Below are positions 24,580 through 32,238 of a DNA stretch of 49,343 nt, one piece after another. The notes beneath the pieces were generated by a model. That model did not search any database. It had not been told where the DNA came from and saw only the letters and a list, made by a program, of their open reading frames with translations. Made by a program: the position numbers and the translations under genes. Source of the stretch: Deltaproteobacteria bacterium (GTDB lineage: Bacteria > Desulfobacterota_D > UBA1144 > Nemesobacterales > CSP1-2); the NCBI GenBank assembly GCA_016187835.1, contig JACPIY010000055.1, positions 1-49,343 on the forward strand, read 5' to 3'. Within the stretch, counting starts at the first letter, position 1. Every line of letters starts with the position of its first letter.

Positions 24580-26832
24580 ATGTCTCAAGAGGTTGAAAGG
24601 TTTGTTTTTTTAAACCCTCCTGGAATTTTAGAGATGGTATTAATCTCCCTTTTAGTTATCATTGTTTTATACAGTGCTATAAAAAGCACCAGGCGGTTAA
24701 CATCCCTAAAGAGGAGAATTACTCTTATTTCTCTTCACCTGGCGTCTTTCTCCCTTATAGTTTTTATACTCTTAAATCCCGCCCTCAGGGTTGAAAATTA
24801 CAGAGAAGAAAAACCAACCCTTGCTCTTGTTGTTGACCACTCCTGGAGCATGAATCTAGGAGGAGACGAAGAGGGAATATCGAGAATTCAATCCGTAAGG
24901 AACTTTTTTAAGAAATATGAAACATTTTTCTCGGAGCTTGAGAAGCATTTTTTTGTAAGTTGCTACGTATTCGATGAGTCTCTTCGACCTGTCTCGTCAG
25001 ATTTTATAAACATCAGCAAACCAAATGGCAAAAACACAAACATTGACAAAGTAATCAAGGAGCTCGAGGAAAAACACGACCTTGGTGAAATTGACTCAGT
25101 TATTCTATTTTCAGACGGGGCTGATAATAATAGGGCATTAGAAAATAACGAAGAGTTGTCAAAAAACATTGGTTTTCCCATAGATACTGTTGCTCTCTCT
25201 CTGGATGAAAAAGTGCGTGATGTTTGGATTGACAGCCTAAAAGCAAGCCAGGTTGCTTTTCTTAGATACCCTCTTTCAGTAGATGTGGTCGTTAAGTCTT
25301 TCGGTTTTAAAGGTCTTAGCATTCCCATAACTCTAAAAGAAGGAGATAACCTGGTCTCAATAGAGGAGATTTCCATTGCCAGTACCTCAGGAGAGGGGAA
25401 AGCAACTTTTGAACTCCAGCCCACATCCGTTGGAAGAAAAATTTACACGGCTTCAATTCCGGTTGTTTCCGGTGACGTAGTTGGAGAAAACAACCAGAAA
25501 TCCTTTGTAGTAGATGTCATCATAAATAAGATTCGCGTTCTTCATATAGCTGGGAGTCCATCTTGGGACGTGAAATTTCTAAGAAGGGCGTTAAAGAGAA
25601 ATCCAAGCGTTGATCTGGTTTCGTTTTTCATACTCAGAGAGGCAACCGATCTGGTATTTGCTTCACAAAATGAGCTCAGCCTTATACCCTTTCCAGTTGA
25701 CGAGATATTCGGTGAAGAACTCGGAACGTTTGATGTGGTGATATTCCAGAACTTTGATTTCCGCCCATACGGGATTTATGGCTACCATCTTGGAAAGTTA
25801 AGGGATTATGTGGTGGAAGAAGGGGGGGCATTTCTTATGATCGGTGGCGACAAGAGTTTTGATAGCGGAAACTACGAAAGAACGCCGGTATCTGAAATAC
25901 TCCCAGTCGAACTGGATTACACCTCAGGAACAGTTGAAAGATCCTTTAACAAAAAGGGATTCCATGCCGAACTCACCAAGGTTGGAGCGCATCATCCAAT
26001 CATGCAAATTATTCCGAATGAGAAAGAAAACGAAGACAACTGGAATAACATGCCTCCGCTTGATGGAATTAACGAGGTTGAGGGATTAAAGCCGAACGCT
26101 ATCCCTCTTTTATCAACGCCTGAAGGGGAACCGATCCTGGTTTTAAATCAAGCTAAATTAGGAAAAGTTGCGTCCTTTCTTTCAGACTCTTCATGGCAAT
26201 GGAGTTTCGTTCGTGTAGGAGAGGGGGAGGTCTCTCCTTACTATGATAAGCTCTGGAATCGCTTGCTTCTCTGGCTGATAGGGGACCCGGAACTAAAGGA
26301 CTTAAGAGTAAAAACTGATAAACCTTCATACAATCTTGGAGAAAAGTCAAAGGTGGATATACGGATACTTAATCGTGACAACGCAGACCAAGAAATCAAA
26401 TCATCAGTCACTCTTCCCAGCGGTAAGCAGGTAGAGCTAAATCTTGAAAAGATATCCGCGGATGAAATCAGTTCTGAAATCCCAATCGAGGAGTACGGGA
26501 TTTACAAGATAAATGTCGCTACTCAAGAAACCCCTCAAATACAAACAAATAGCAACAAAGATGAGACAGTATTCCTGGTTGAACCTCCGGAGAATGAAAT
26601 CAGGGGGCCCACAACAAATGCTGATTTACTTAAAACTATCGCACAAAAAACCGGAGGGCGTTTTATCACGGTTAAAGACAATCCCGACAAACTCGGCACT
26701 GATTTTTCCCCTAAAAGAACCATTATAGGCTATAACACAGTTCAAATATGGGATAAGCCCTGGTTTTTTATTTTACTTGTTGCACTTTTTTCCTCTGAGT
26801 GGATACTTAGGAGAAGATGGGGACTTAGATGA
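24580..26832 (+). CDS. Membrane protein with VWA and glutamine-amidotransferase-like domains
   Basis: A 750-residue protein. Two membrane helices lie at about 18-35 and 50-70; then a von Willebrand A domain (about 80-235) with LVVDHSWSMN, a DxSxS metal-ion site, and VILFSDGADN. A beta-sandwich-like stretch follows. From about 325 to 575 comes a class I amidotransferase-like fold (LHIAGSPSWDVKFLRRAL, GAFLMIGGDKSFDSG) that lacks an obvious catalytic Cys. The C-terminal helix WFFILLVALFSSEWILRRR closes it, so the bulk faces the periplasm. Relatives often accompany MoxR ATPases and BatA/DUF58 genes; none is in the window. No ribosome site is evident. Function unknown. Confidence 0.85.
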   Translation: MSQEVERFVFLNPPGILEMVLISLLVIIVLYSAIKSTRRLTSLKRRITLISLHLASFSLIVFILLNPALRVENYREEKPTLALVVDHSWSMNLGGDEEGISRIQSVRNFFKKYETFFSELEKHFFVSCYVFDESLRPVSSDFINISKPNGKNTNIDKVIKELEEKHDLGEIDSVILFSDGADNNRALENNEELSKNIGFPIDTVALSLDEKVRDVWIDSLKASQVAFLRYPLSVDVVVKSFGFKGLSIPITLKEGDNLVSIEEISIASTSGEGKATFELQPTSVGRKIYTASIPVVSGDVVGENNQKSFVVDVIINKIRVLHIAGSPSWDVKFLRRALKRNPSVDLVSFFILREATDLVFASQNELSLIPFPVDEIFGEELGTFDVVIFQNFDFRPYGIYGYHLGKLRDYVVEEGGAFLMIGGDKSFDSGNYERTPVSEILPVELDYTSGTVERSFNKKGFHAELTKVGAHHPIMQIIPNEKENEDNWNNMPPLDGINEVEGLKPNAIPLLSTPEGEPILVLNQAKLGKVASFLSDSSWQWSFVRVGEGEVSPYYDKLWNRLLLWLIGDPELKDLRVKTDKPSYNLGEKSKVDIRILNRDNADQEIKSSVTLPSGKQVELNLEKISADEISSEIPIEEYGIYKINVATQETPQIQTNSNKDETVFLVEPPENEIRGPTTNADLLKTIAQKTGGRFITVKDNPDKLGTDFSPKRTIIGYNTVQIWDKPWFFILLVALFSSEWILRRRWGLR

Positions 26833-26916
26833 ATTTCGGATTTCAAATCTCGGATTGCGGAATAGAATGTCTTTCAATCCGAAATCCGCATTCTGCAATC
26901 CGCAATTGATTAGACG
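26832..26916. repeat. 'TTCGGATTGCGGAAT' word repeat
   Basis: TTTCGGATTTCAAATC and TCGGATTGCGGAATAG are answered by CAATCCGAAATCCGCATTC and TGCAATCCGCAATTG, so the two halves are inverted. The same vocabulary appears at 39654 and 39801. It begins next to the VWA gene stop and fills the gap to coaX. Confidence 0.75.
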
Positions 26917-26927
26917 GAGGCCAAAGC

Positions 26928-27695
26928 GTGATTCTTGCAGTAGACGTTGGAAACACAAACATTGTATTTGGAATATTCAAGCAAAGAACGATTGTCAGTC
27001 ACTGGAGGATTGGAAGCGATAGAATCAAGACCTCAGACGAATACGGAGTTCTCTTTAGAAATCTGACCGAGTTAGGAGGAATTAATCAAAAATCAATTAA
27101 AGGCGCAATACTCTCTTGTGTCGTTCCTCCCCTTCTTGACGTCCTTGTCTCCACACTGAGGTCCTACTTTGATGTGAATCCCATTGTTGTGGAGCCTGGA
27201 ATAAAGACAGGGATGCCGATACTCTATCACAACCCCAAGGAAGTGGGAGCCGATAGGATCGTAAATGCGGTAGCCGCTTTTGACGAGTATAAAAGGAGCA
27301 TGATAATAGTTGATTTCGGAACGGCTACGACTTTTGACTGTATATCCGAAAAGGGTGAGTATCTGGGAGGAGCCATTGCGCCTGGACTTTTTATTTCCGC
27401 CGAGGCTCTTTTTGGAGCCGCATCAAAGCTCCCCAAGGTAGAAATCATCGTACCCAAAACGGTTATAGGAAAAACCACCGTTCACAGCATGCAGTCTGGG
27501 CTTGTATATGGATATGCAGGACTAGTAGATGGGATTGTAGAGAGAATTCAAAAAGAGATGGGAACAAGTCCAAAGGTAATTGCAACAGGAGGAATTGCAA
27601 ATCTTATCGCGCATGAAAGCAGAACTATAGAGGATGTGGATGAATTTCTTACCCTGAAAGGTCTTAGATTAATTTATGAGTGGAACGCGCCTTAA
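26928..27695 (+). CDS. coaX: Type III pantothenate kinase
   Basis: A 255-residue kinase of the ASKHA fold. [14 protein letters not shown] is the phosphate-1 motif, [11 protein letters not shown] the characteristic CoaX segment with catalytic-site Asp, [11 protein letters not shown] the phosphate-2 motif, and GGAIAPG and VIATGGIA the C-terminal nucleotide motifs. It phosphorylates pantothenate, the first step of coenzyme A synthesis; type III enzymes need a monovalent cation and are not inhibited by CoA. The start is GTG with GGAGG nine bases upstream. Here it is separated from birA by 14 kb, although the two are neighbours in many genomes. Confidence 0.95.
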   Translation: MILAVDVGNTNIVFGIFKQRTIVSHWRIGSDRIKTSDEYGVLFRNLTELGGINQKSIKGAILSCVVPPLLDVLVSTLRSYFDVNPIVVEPGIKTGMPILYHNPKEVGADRIVNAVAAFDEYKRSMIIVDFGTATTFDCISEKGEYLGGAIAPGLFISAEALFGAASKLPKVEIIVPKTVIGKTTVHSMQSGLVYGYAGLVDGIVERIQKEMGTSPKVIATGGIANLIAHESRTIEDVDEFLTLKGLRLIYEWNAP

Positions 27696-28059
27696 TTTTT
27701 GTATACAAAAACACAGAACAGAGCATCCCCATTATAACCTGCGACTTGAAATAGGAGGAATTCTACGATCATGGATTCTTCCTAAAACTATTCCTACGAA
27801 AGACAACGAAATGAGGCTTGTGATAGAGGATAAGGAAGATCCTCATGGCTCTGTTAATTCCAAAGGTATAGTTGAAGATGGATATGGAGAAGGAGAGGTT
27901 GAGATTTGGGATAGTGGAACTTATAAACTTGCAAAGAATTCAAAATCAAAGATAGAGATTGAAGTAAAGAGCGAAAAGCTCTCAGGGAAATTCGTTCTTC
28001 TGCTTCCCAACTGGGGAAGATGGTATAAGAAAAGGTTATGGATCCTGATTAAATTGTAA
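27676..28059 (+). CDS. Stand-alone LigD-type 3'-phosphoesterase domain
   Basis: A 127-residue protein matching the DNA polymerase-ligase N-terminal domain (PF13298): [18 protein letters not shown] with the two His of the metal site, [10 protein letters not shown], and [18 protein letters not shown] with the conserved GYG and WDxGTY. In LigD this domain trims 3'-phosphate and 3'-ribonucleotide ends before joining of double-strand breaks. The residue two after the second His is Asn (AAC) where LigD enzymes such as that of Pseudomonas have a metal-binding Asp. No ligase, polymerase or Ku is nearby. It overlaps coaX by 20 bases, so coupling is likely. Confidence 0.85.
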   Translation: MSGTRLNFCIQKHRTEHPHYNLRLEIGGILRSWILPKTIPTKDNEMRLVIEDKEDPHGSVNSKGIVEDGYGEGEVEIWDSGTYKLAKNSKSKIEIEVKSEKLSGKFVLLLPNWGRWYKKRLWILIKL

Positions 28060-28061
28060 TA

Positions 28062-28090
28062 GTAGAGACGACTCGGCGAGTCGTCTCTAC
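28062..28090. repeat. Perfect GTAGAGAC-family palindrome between convergent genes
   Basis: Two 14-base arms (GTAGAGACGACTCG and CGAGTCGTCTCTAC) with a single central base, the most perfect copy of the family. It fills almost the whole 34-base gap between the stop of the phosphoesterase gene and the stop of tyrS, so it may serve as a bidirectional transcription barrier. Confidence 0.9.
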
Positions 28091-28093
28091 ATT

Positions 28094-29296
28094 CTAATTG
28101 ATTCTAACCTTAACAAACTCTCTCTTTCCTATTTTTATCTTAAGAAGCTCTTTTTGTGGAACTAATGCCCTGGGATCGGTAATCTTTTCTCCGTCCACGT
28201 TTACTCCACCCTGCTCTATCAACCTTTTTGCCTCACCTCGGCTTTTAACCCTATCAGAGGAAAGTACAACCAAATCCAGGATTGTTGTCCCATTCTTTCT
28301 ATCAAGCGTTATTTCCCTTGCATCCTCGGGAAACTCTCTTTCAGAAAACTTCAATTCAAAATCCATCTGAGCAATAGCTGCGCTGTTCAATCCGTGAAAC
28401 CAGGATGCAATCTCAAATGCGAGAGCCTTCTTGGCATCCATAGGATGCCCCGCTTTCATATTTGTAATCTCTTCCTGAGACCGGGAGCTCAGAAGCTCAT
28501 AATACCTCCACATGAGCGCATCCGACACGGACATAACCTTTCCGTATATATCCTCCGGCGAGTCTTCAACCGCTATGTAGTTTCCAAGGGATTTAGACAT
28601 TTTCTTAACACCATCAAGACCCTCCAGGATTGGAAGAAATACAGCAACCTGCGGCTCCTGACTGAAATACCTCTGTACAGCCCTTCCGAGAAGGATGTTA
28701 AATTTTTGATCCGTGCCTCCCAACTCGACATCGGCTTTAATACTCGCCGAATCATAAGCCTGAATCAAGGGATATAGAAATTCCTTTATCGTAATAGGCA
28801 CGCCGGAAGTATAGCGTTTATGAAAATCATCCCGCTCGAGCATTCTTGCTACGTTCTCAAGGGAAGCGAGTCTGAGTAATTCTACCGCATTCATCCTCTT
28901 AAGCCAGGAAGAATTAAAAACAACCTCTGTTCTATCTTTTCTCAAGATTTTAAAAACCTGTCTTTCGTAAGTCTTGGCGTTTGCGGCTACTTCTTCCTCG
29001 GTCAAAGGCGGTCTGGTCTCAGTTCTTCCGGAAGGATCGCCAATCATAGCCGTAAAATCACCGATAAGGAAGATCACAGCGTGCCCCAAGTCCTGAAAGT
29101 CTCTTAGCTTCTTGAGAAGGATACAGTGTCCTAGGTGGAGATCAGGAGCAGTAGGATCAAACCCGGCCTTAATTCTAAGCGGCACGCCTCTTTCTATAGA
29201 TTTCTTGAATTTGGCAAGGAGTTCCTCTTCAGAGATTATCTCTTCAGTTCCCCTTTTAATAACTTCTAGTTGTTTCTCAGGACTAGAAAACTTCAT
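28094..29296 (-). CDS. tyrS: Tyrosine--tRNA ligase
   Basis: A 400-residue class I synthetase. LHLGHCILL holds the HIGH-type signature near residue 52, [13 protein letters not shown] is the tyrosine/tRNA-binding segment, and [10 protein letters not shown] is the KMSKS loop near 235. A C-terminal S4 RNA-binding domain (about 335-400) contains [18 protein letters not shown]. Length and motifs fit the TyrZ-like bacterial subgroup, whose catalytic core differs from E. coli TyrS. It charges tRNA-Tyr. It is complete and convergent with coaX and the phosphoesterase. Confidence 0.96.
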   Translation of the reverse strand: MKFSSPEKQLEVIKRGTEEIISEEELLAKFKKSIERGVPLRIKAGFDPTAPDLHLGHCILLKKLRDFQDLGHAVIFLIGDFTAMIGDPSGRTETRPPLTEEEVAANAKTYERQVFKILRKDRTEVVFNSSWLKRMNAVELLRLASLENVARMLERDDFHKRYTSGVPITIKEFLYPLIQAYDSASIKADVELGGTDQKFNILLGRAVQRYFSQEPQVAVFLPILEGLDGVKKMSKSLGNYIAVEDSPEDIYGKVMSVSDALMWRYYELLSSRSQEEITNMKAGHPMDAKKALAFEIASWFHGLNSAAIAQMDFELKFSEREFPEDAREITLDRKNGTTILDLVVLSSDRVKSRGEAKRLIEQGGVNVDGEKITDPRALVPQKELLKIKIGKREFVKVRIN

Positions 29297-29439
29297 CTAC
29301 AACTGCCTGCCTCCGTCGAACTCACGTTAAAATATAGAATATTCAAATCCTAAGTCAACGATCAAAGAGAAAGGACCCTTAAAAGCCCCGTTCGATAAAG
29401 CTCAGCACAGGTTTGATCGCTTTATCGATCCCTAAGAAG

Positions 29440-29982
29440 CTAGAGAGCAGAAATATTTATATTTGTAGTCAAGGTAGAATCAGCCTCGCCTAAAAATATA
29501 CCAGTTACAGGAGCAGATAATCGAGGAATTGCCGATGCAGAAACGGCGATATGGCGATCAGCCGTAGCCAGTCCGGTACTTGGATCGAACCCCCTCCAGC
29601 CTCCGCCAGGAATATAAACCTCAGCCCAGGAATGGAGGTCCTGTTTTTCAGTATGTAGCTCCTCGAAAGAGTAGCCGCTTACAAAACGCGCCTCAAATCC
29701 GAGCATTCGACACGTTTCGATAAAAAGCACAACCAAATCTCTACACGATCCATTTTTCTCCAACAATGTTTTTTCGGGTGGGTAAGATTCTCCAAACTCG
29801 CGATATTCTTTCCGAAATTTATGATTAATTTCTTCCGTAAGATGTATCAAAAAAGGGATATTTTGGTGATCTACTTCACAAGCTATTCCTTCGGCAAATC
29901 GAAGAACTTCTATGGAATTCGCAATGTGTGCTGTAAAAGGTTTTATAAAATCATCAATATCTTTTGGATACTCAATAGGCAA
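29440..29982 (-). CDS. Transglutaminase-like protein, probably 5'-truncated
   Basis: The Cys-His-Asp triad is visible: KNGSCRDLVVLF, DLHSWAEVYIPGGGW and GFDPSTG. This is the transglutaminase/protease-like core seen in bacterial family members that also have an N-terminal beta domain of about 100 residues. The reported start is TTG with no ribosome site, and the frame remains open upstream, reading NLVHSESALIL, until it runs into a 'GCCACGAAGACACTAAG' repeat at 30022. The N-terminal domain is therefore missing and the gene is probably a decayed remnant, or begins at an unusual codon. Substrate unknown. Confidence 0.65.
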   Translation of the reverse strand: MPIEYPKDIDDFIKPFTAHIANSIEVLRFAEGIACEVDHQNIPFLIHLTEEINHKFRKEYREFGESYPPEKTLLEKNGSCRDLVVLFIETCRMLGFEARFVSGYSFEELHTEKQDLHSWAEVYIPGGGWRGFDPSTGLATADRHIAVSASAIPRLSAPVTGIFLGEADSTLTTNINISAL

Positions 29983-30021
29983 TATAAGCGCACTTTCCGA
30001 ATGAACCAGATTAATAATTGA

Positions 30022-30149
30022 GCCACGAAGACACTAAGTTAAAATCCAGAAGTCAGGAGCCAGAAGTCAGAAGCCTTTTTTCTTCTGTATTCTGAATTCT
30101 GACTGCCGGATTCTTTAAAATTCATATTTCTCCTTTGTGCCTTAGAAGC
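30022..30149. repeat. Composite nested inverted repeat beside transglutaminase
   Basis: Outer words GCCACGAAGACACTAAG (30022) and CTTTGTGCCTTAGAAGC (ending 30149) are inverted relatives of the repeat at 5510. Inside them CCAGAAGTCAGGAGCCAGAA (30046) is answered by TTCTGAATTCTGACTGCCGG. Beyond it, to 30380, the spacer has a small hairpin at 30245-30263 (GTGCTTAA and TTAAGCAC) and a GTTCGCTCCTACG half-word near 30344; nothing coding is seen. Confidence 0.75.
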
Positions 30150-30380
30150 TAGTATTATTCTCCCCTGCAAACAACATACCACTCTGTAATCCTCTTTAAT
30201 CATTACAGGAAATCAGTCTTTAAGTCTTATATCTAATCAAATGTGTGCTTAAGATTTAAGCACGAAGTCTTAAAAAATGGGCTTTCTTTCGGGTAAGTCT
30301 CATCAACTTATTAAGTACCCTGACATTTCCTGAGCGGGCACAAGGTTCGCTCCTACGAAATCCTTTAACAGATAACAGAG

Positions 30381-30809
30381 CTACTGCAAATGGGTTTCTG
30401 TAATCTCGTAGTGTGTTATCGGAATGGGGGAAGCATGGTGGAGAACCATAAGCCAACGGGATTCATGACGTTCAAATATATTTGTTGATTGAGACACGTT
30501 AATCAACATTGGATTTCTTTTCAGATATATCATCTTTTGTATACAAGTAACCCAGGCAATCTCCCCTTTTACTTCAACGTTGATATTAGAAAGCTTAATA
30601 TCCAGTTGATCTTTCGGATCAAATACATTTTCCCAACTCTGTCTTATAGCCTGCCATCCCTGAAGCATTATCCAACCCGGATGAACGCAACCCGCCCTTG
30701 AATCCTTTACCCAAACTGTATCCATTAGCTGTAGGTCTCTCGTAGCAAGAGCCTTATAAAACTTATCGTTTACTTTAAGCACTTCTTCACGGTCGGAATT
30801 TTTAGACAT
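30381..30809 (-). CDS. SnoaL-like (NTF2-fold) protein
   Basis: A 142-residue single-domain protein of the SnoaL_3/DUF4440 type: an N-terminal helix (REEVLKVNDKFYKALATRD), MDTVWVKDSRAGCVHPGW with the strand-loop motif common to this group, a GWQAIRQSWENVF helix, and beta strands ending WLMVLHHASPIP. NTF2 folds form cone-shaped pockets used by isomerases, dehydratases and binding proteins, so function cannot be assigned. No signal peptide and no operon partner in sight. The coding end is close to a weak hairpin at 30245-30263. Confidence 0.8.
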   Translation of the reverse strand: MSKNSDREEVLKVNDKFYKALATRDLQLMDTVWVKDSRAGCVHPGWIMLQGWQAIRQSWENVFDPKDQLDIKLSNINVEVKGEIAWVTCIQKMIYLKRNPMLINVSQSTNIFERHESRWLMVLHHASPIPITHYEITETHLQ

Positions 30810-30964
30810 AACTTTAACCTCGGCATTTAAAAATTCTTTTGATGTTTAATCAGAGATTAGATCCTGTAACCCACCAATTAAACTAAAAAATTTTTCCTTC
30901 TATTTTATCATCAACAAGGGTCCGATGAAAACTTTTGTAAAACTGTCAAACAAATTGATTCCAA

Positions 30965-31420
30965 TCAATACACCTTCTTTAAAATATTTATCAGCTTCGG
31001 ATCCCCGTTTGCGGGAACCTGCCAGTTGACGTGAATCACTTTTATACCTTGAGCCTCAAGGGCTTCTTTAAAACTCTCAAGCCCGATATTTATCGCTTGA
31101 ATTTCCTGATGCAGTATATCGGGAGATTCTTTCCCGCTTTGAGAAATGCCCGCCGAAACCAACTCTTCCATCTTGACAAGTACTTGCTTAGCCAATTCTT
31201 CGGAGTCCGCTTCAACCGTCATTACCAAGTCACTTCCACTAGCGCCTTTTATCTCCGGCGTCATAAGACCGGCGTCTTCTAGTACAAATTTAGCCTTTTC
31301 CGTTGCCATAACAGCAACAGCGTTCTTGACCCCTTCCATCTCACGGATATTTTTTGATATACGCATCAAGCGAAGCGCATCCTGAAAGTAATTTTTTTTA
31401 ATCTTGAATTCTATTGCCAA
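30965..31420 (-). CDS. FdrA N-terminal-like protein with DUF1116-like tail
   Basis: A 151-residue protein. Residues about 1-95 (KKNYFQDALRLMRISKNI, MATEKAKFVLEDAGL) resemble the N-terminal region of FdrA, and the tail (INIGLESFKEALEAQGIKV, then VNWQVPANGDPKL) resembles the start of DUF1116/YlbE proteins. In E. coli these belong to the system producing oxamate and carbamoyl phosphate from oxalurate. Here neither the CoA-ligase-like part of FdrA nor the rest of DUF1116 is present and no partner genes adjoin. Start is TTG, supported by AAGGAG ten bases upstream. Role unknown. Confidence 0.72.
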   Translation of the reverse strand: MAIEFKIKKNYFQDALRLMRISKNIREMEGVKNAVAVMATEKAKFVLEDAGLMTPEIKGASGSDLVMTVEADSEELAKQVLVKMEELVSAGISQSGKESPDILHQEIQAINIGLESFKEALEAQGIKVIHVNWQVPANGDPKLINILKKVY

Positions 31421-31445
31421 GTCTTTTGTCTCCTTACTTTATTTT

Positions 31446-31653
31446 GCCACGAATTAGCACGAATCTACACGAATAAAAAAGCACCAATGACCAAACTCCA
31501 AATTACAAACAAATTCCAATTTCCAAATACCAAATAGCCTGTACTATGTCTATCTAAGGATTTAGAATTTAGTACTATGAAATTGTTTGAGAATTGTGAT
31601 TTGTTATTTGGAATTTTTGGGTTCATTCGTGTTCATCCGTGTCAATCTGTGGC
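31446..31653. repeat. Nested inverted repeat of 'ACACGAAT' and 'CCAAATT' words
   Basis: Outer arms are GCCACGAATTAGCACGAATC on the left and ATTCGTG, ATCCGTG, TCTGTGGC on the right. Inside, CTCCAAATTACAAAC and TTCCAATTTCCAAATACC are answered by TTGTTATTTGGAATTTTTGG. The right arm runs into the 3' end of the OsmC gene and supplies its final codons and stop. The outer words also occur at 35680 and 39680. Confidence 0.82.
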
Positions 31654-32039
31654 TTGATTATCGTGTACTCAATTGGGCACGACTTTGAAACCGTATTACT
31701 AACAAAACAGTATTTTTTAGCAAGAGCAATAATGCCCTCTAAAGTCTCAGACGGAAGAGAACTATCTACTTCAACCAAAAGACTCGAAAAGAGGAAATCC
31801 TTTAAATTCTTTTTCCCCTTCACATTCACACGCATATCCTTAACTTCGATTCTTTTCTTACGAGCAACATAAACAAGCGCAAGGCAGAAACACGAAGCCA
31901 AGGAGCAGAGGAAAAGCTCCGTCGGCATCATTCCGGTATCTTCACCGTGAAACTCAGGAGCCTCATCAATCGAAATACTAAACTGTCTCGCCTTAACCTC
32001 AACCTGATAATTCTTCTTCCAGACGGCCTGGACTTCCAT
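31623..32039 (-). CDS. OsmC family protein with repeat-derived C-terminus
   Basis: A 138-residue OsmC/Ohr-fold protein. The two redox cysteine sites appear as LASCFCLALVYVARKK (about 48-63) and KKYCFVSNTV (about 107), although the first has an extra Cys and ordinary members have one. The family reduces organic hydroperoxides or has unknown roles. GAGGTG precedes the ATG. The last residues, PQIDTDEHE and the stop, are encoded by an intergenic word repeat (CCACAGATTGACACGGATGA), so the original 3' end was replaced. Confidence 0.85.
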   Translation of the reverse strand: MEVQAVWKKNYQVEVKARQFSISIDEAPEFHGEDTGMMPTELFLCSLASCFCLALVYVARKKRIEVKDMRVNVKGKKNLKDFLFSSLLVEVDSSLPSETLEGIIALAKKYCFVSNTVSKSCPIEYTIIKPQIDTDEHE

Positions 32040-32238
32040 GATTGCACCTCGTGATCTATTTTAACAAAAATAACGAGTCGGGAATAGCAAGCTTCTTTTA
32101 CGGTTCATCGGCAGTCGAATGATTCGTGGCACTAGACACTCCACTTTTTTTGTTCAAGGTGAAGTCATCAAGTTGAATTATCCCCGATTTTAGGTAGAGT
32201 TTTTAGACTATTTTTGGGCTAATAAGGAGAGTTTTAAC

